Origin: an uncultured Clostridia bacterium
GTDB taxonomy: Bacteria > Bacillota > Clostridia > Oscillospirales > Oscillospiraceae
Assembly (NCBI GenBank): GCA_945867445.1
Contig: CAMBID010000031.1
Coordinates: forward strand, 1-7,254
Length of the DNA stretch: 7,254 nucleotides
Reading direction: 5' to 3'
The notes beneath the pieces were generated by a model. That model was not told where the DNA came from and did not search any database. It saw nothing but the letters and a program-made list of their open reading frames with translations. This document shows positions 6,258 through 7,254 of the stretch, piece by piece. The position numbers were made by a program, and so were the translations under genes. Each line of letters begins with the position of its first letter. The stretch's first letter is position 1.

Positions 6258-6309
6258 GGGGGAATTCCCCCCTATTTTGATTTTCCCCGGGGGAAACGTT
6301 GATTTTCCC
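6258..6309. repeat. Palindromes and 11-bp direct repeat upstream of the prfB promoter
   Basis: GGGGGAATTCCCCC (6258-6271) is a perfect 14-bp palindrome. TTGATTTTCCC occurs twice, at 6277-6287 and 6299-6309, exactly 22 bases apart, which is about two helical turns. The second copy ends one base before the -35 box. Between them, TTTCCCC and GGGGGAAA make a near-perfect second palindrome (6282-6296). The layout suggests a protein-binding region controlling the promoter, though no known operator is recognised. Confidence 0.4.
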
Positions 6310-6339
6310 TTTACAAAGGGACGGGGGGTCTTATATAAT
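6310..6339 (+). promoter_or_regulatory. Strong sigma-70-type promoter of prfB
   Basis: TTTACA (6310-6315, five of six consensus bases) and a perfect TATAAT (6334-6339) are separated by 18 bases. The -10 box sits in an A/T island inside GC-rich DNA. Transcription should start near 6346, giving a leader of about 108 bases before prfB. Confidence 0.8.
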
Positions 6340-6358
6340 AAGGGGTACTGCAAAGACA

Positions 6359-6425
6359 GAGCGCGCTCCGCGGCATCCCGGGGCGGCCTGAGGGGCGCTT
6401 CGCCGCCCCGCCCCGGTTTGCCGGG
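6359..6425 (+). other. Structured GC-rich 5' leader of prfB
   Basis: Three foldable segments follow each other in the predicted untranslated leader. They are the palindrome GAGCGCGCTC (6359-6368), a stem GGGGCGGC (6380-6387) with GCCGCCCC (6402-6409), and a hairpin CCCGG-TTTG-CCGGG (6412-6425). GGGGCG (6392-6397) can alternatively pair with CGCCCC (6404-6409), so two competing folds exist. The prfB ribosome binding site lies only about 15 bases further on. No known riboswitch is recognised, and GC-rich DNA forms hairpins readily, so function is uncertain. Confidence 0.4.
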
Positions 6426-6453
6426 AGACCGAAGGAAACGGAGAAACGATACC

Positions 6454-7254
6454 ATGGCCTTGATCGAATATGACGCCTATAAACAGAAGCTGAACGCCCT
6501 GGAGCCGGAGCTCACCAAGCTCTCCGCCGCGCTGGACATTGAGGGCGCCAGGCAGGAGGCCCACCGCCTGGAGGAGGAGACCGCCCAGGACGGCTTCTGG
6601 AACGACCTTGCCCGGTCCCAGAAGGTGCAGATGCGGCTCAAGCAGCTGCAGAACAAGATCCAGCGGCAGGAGAAGCTCATCGCCGCCTGGCAGGATCTTG
6701 TGGCCCTCTGCGAGATGGGCCAGGAGGCCGAGGACGAGGAGATCCTTGCCGAGATCAAGACGGAGTGCGCAGAGCTGGAGGCCAGGATCGAGGAGACCCG
6801 CCTGGAGACCCTGCTCACCGGGGAGTATGACGCCAACAGCGCCATTTTGACCTTCCACGCCGGCGCCGGCGGCACCGAGGCCCAGGACTGGGCGGAGATG
6901 CTCTTCCGCATGTACACCCGCTGGGCCGAGCGCCACGACTTCAAGTGCACCACCCTCAACTACGAGGAGGGCGACGAGGCGGGCATCAAGTCCGCCACCA
7001 TCTCCATCGAGGGCGAGAACGCCTACGGCTTCCTCCGGAGCGAGAACGGCGTCCACCGGCTGGTCCGGGTTTCCCCCTTTGACGCCAACGCCCGCCGCCA
7101 GACCTCCTTTGCCGCGGTGGAGGTGATGCCGGAGCTCCCCGATGACATTGAGGTGGAGATCCGCCCAGAGGACATCGAGATGCAGGCCTGCCGCTCCTCC
7201 GGCGCCGGCGGCCAGCACATCAACAAGACCTCCTCCGCCGTCCGCCTGACCCAC
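6454..7254 (+). CDS. prfB: Peptide chain release factor 2 (partial, 3' end beyond the window)
   Basis: RF2 recognises UGA and UAA stop codons in the ribosomal A site and triggers peptide release. The window holds 267 residues of a family normally about 330-370 long, with no stop before the edge. A coiled-coil-rich N-terminal domain (about 1-125) is followed by GAGGTEAQDWAEML (137-150), the RF2-specific stop-codon tripeptide SPF (207-209) and the catalytic GGQ (252-254), whose glutamine is usually methylated by PrmC. The histidine normally following the RR pair after SPF is Gln216 (RRQTSF). The start ATG at 6454 is preceded by GGAG ten bases upstream. Many bacteria have an in-frame TGA and +1 frameshift near codon 26; here the aligned position is an uninterrupted CTG GAC (codons 27-28). 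It has its own promoter and leader. Confidence 0.98.
   Translation, partial: MALIEYDAYKQKLNALEPELTKLSAALDIEGARQEAHRLEEETAQDGFWNDLARSQKVQMRLKQLQNKIQRQEKLIAAWQDLVALCEMGQEAEDEEILAEIKTECAELEARIEETRLETLLTGEYDANSAILTFHAGAGGTEAQDWAEMLFRMYTRWAERHDFKCTTLNYEEGDEAGIKSATISIEGENAYGFLRSENGVHRLVRVSPFDANARRQTSFAAVEVMPELPDDIEVEIRPEDIEMQACRSSGAGGQHINKTSSAVRLTH

Noticed and set aside
6346..6453. Known riboswitch or T-box in the prfB leader
   Set aside because: No T-box consensus or recognisable riboswitch core was seen, only GC hairpins.
2955..6455. A 1166-codon open frame on the minus strand opposite the SLH gene
   Set aside because: It mirrors the glycosidase/SLH gene, where C or G at almost every third codon position removes antisense stops. 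Its product is a Gly/Ala/His/Asp/Val-rich string without domains, and the true plus-strand gene has a signal peptide, conserved motifs, a ribosome binding site and a terminator.
6331..7254. A long minus-strand open frame opposite prfB
   Set aside because: Shadow of the GC-rich prfB codons; the plus-strand product is an unmistakable RF2, and the frame also covers the promoter and leader.
1..7254. CRISPR arrays, tRNA or rRNA genes, IS elements
   Set aside because: No regularly spaced repeats, tRNA-like cloverleafs or transposase sequences were seen on either strand.

Overview
The window looks like a chromosomal segment from a GC-rich anaerobic Firmicute, most likely class Clostridia near the Oscillospiraceae (Flavonifractor-like). 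This is an inference. It rests on the clostridial single-cluster ferredoxin, an SLH-anchored cell-surface protein, the clostridial style of the RF2 N-terminus, strong AGGAGG ribosome binding sites, and a GC content that by eye is about 70% in the right-hand genes. No taxonomic search was possible.

Left region (1-2369, all minus strand): a compact operon reads, in transcription order, TetR-type repressor, ABC ATPase, ABC-2 type permease. A possible further gene runs off the left edge. The repressor and ATPase are 4 bases apart, and the ATPase and permease overlap by ATGA, so translational coupling is likely. In front of the repressor is an array of related half-sites (TTGACCGAT, its inverse, and TTAACCGA), one of which abuts the ribosome binding site. 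This is what an autoregulated, inducible efflux or export cassette looks like. The cassette is visibly less GC-rich than the rest of the window.

Centre (2462-2969): two strong hairpins insulate the cassette from a small [4Fe-4S] ferredoxin gene on the minus strand. A roughly 190-bp divergent region follows, carrying a plausible extended -10 promoter for the next gene.

Right-centre (2970-6080, plus strand): one large gene encodes a 1018-residue secreted protein. It has a signal peptide, a phosphodiester glycosidase (NAGPA-type) domain, two Ig-like modules, a jelly-roll-like module, another Ig-like module and three SLH repeats that should hold it on the cell wall. A textbook intrinsic terminator follows.

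Right end (6081-7254): a gene-free stretch of about 370 bases holds a GC hairpin, a 124-bp less GC-rich element bounded by TGATAC/GTATCA that can fold into a branched structure, palindromes and an 11-bp direct repeat immediately upstream of a strong promoter, and a structured GC-rich leader. These lead into prfB (release factor 2), cut by the window edge after 267 codons. This prfB lacks the programmed +1 frameshift found in many bacteria.

I see no clearly new multi-gene system. The most unusual signals are non-coding: the operator array, the 124-bp element and the prfB upstream region. The domain make-up of the SLH-anchored glycosidase is also worth attention.
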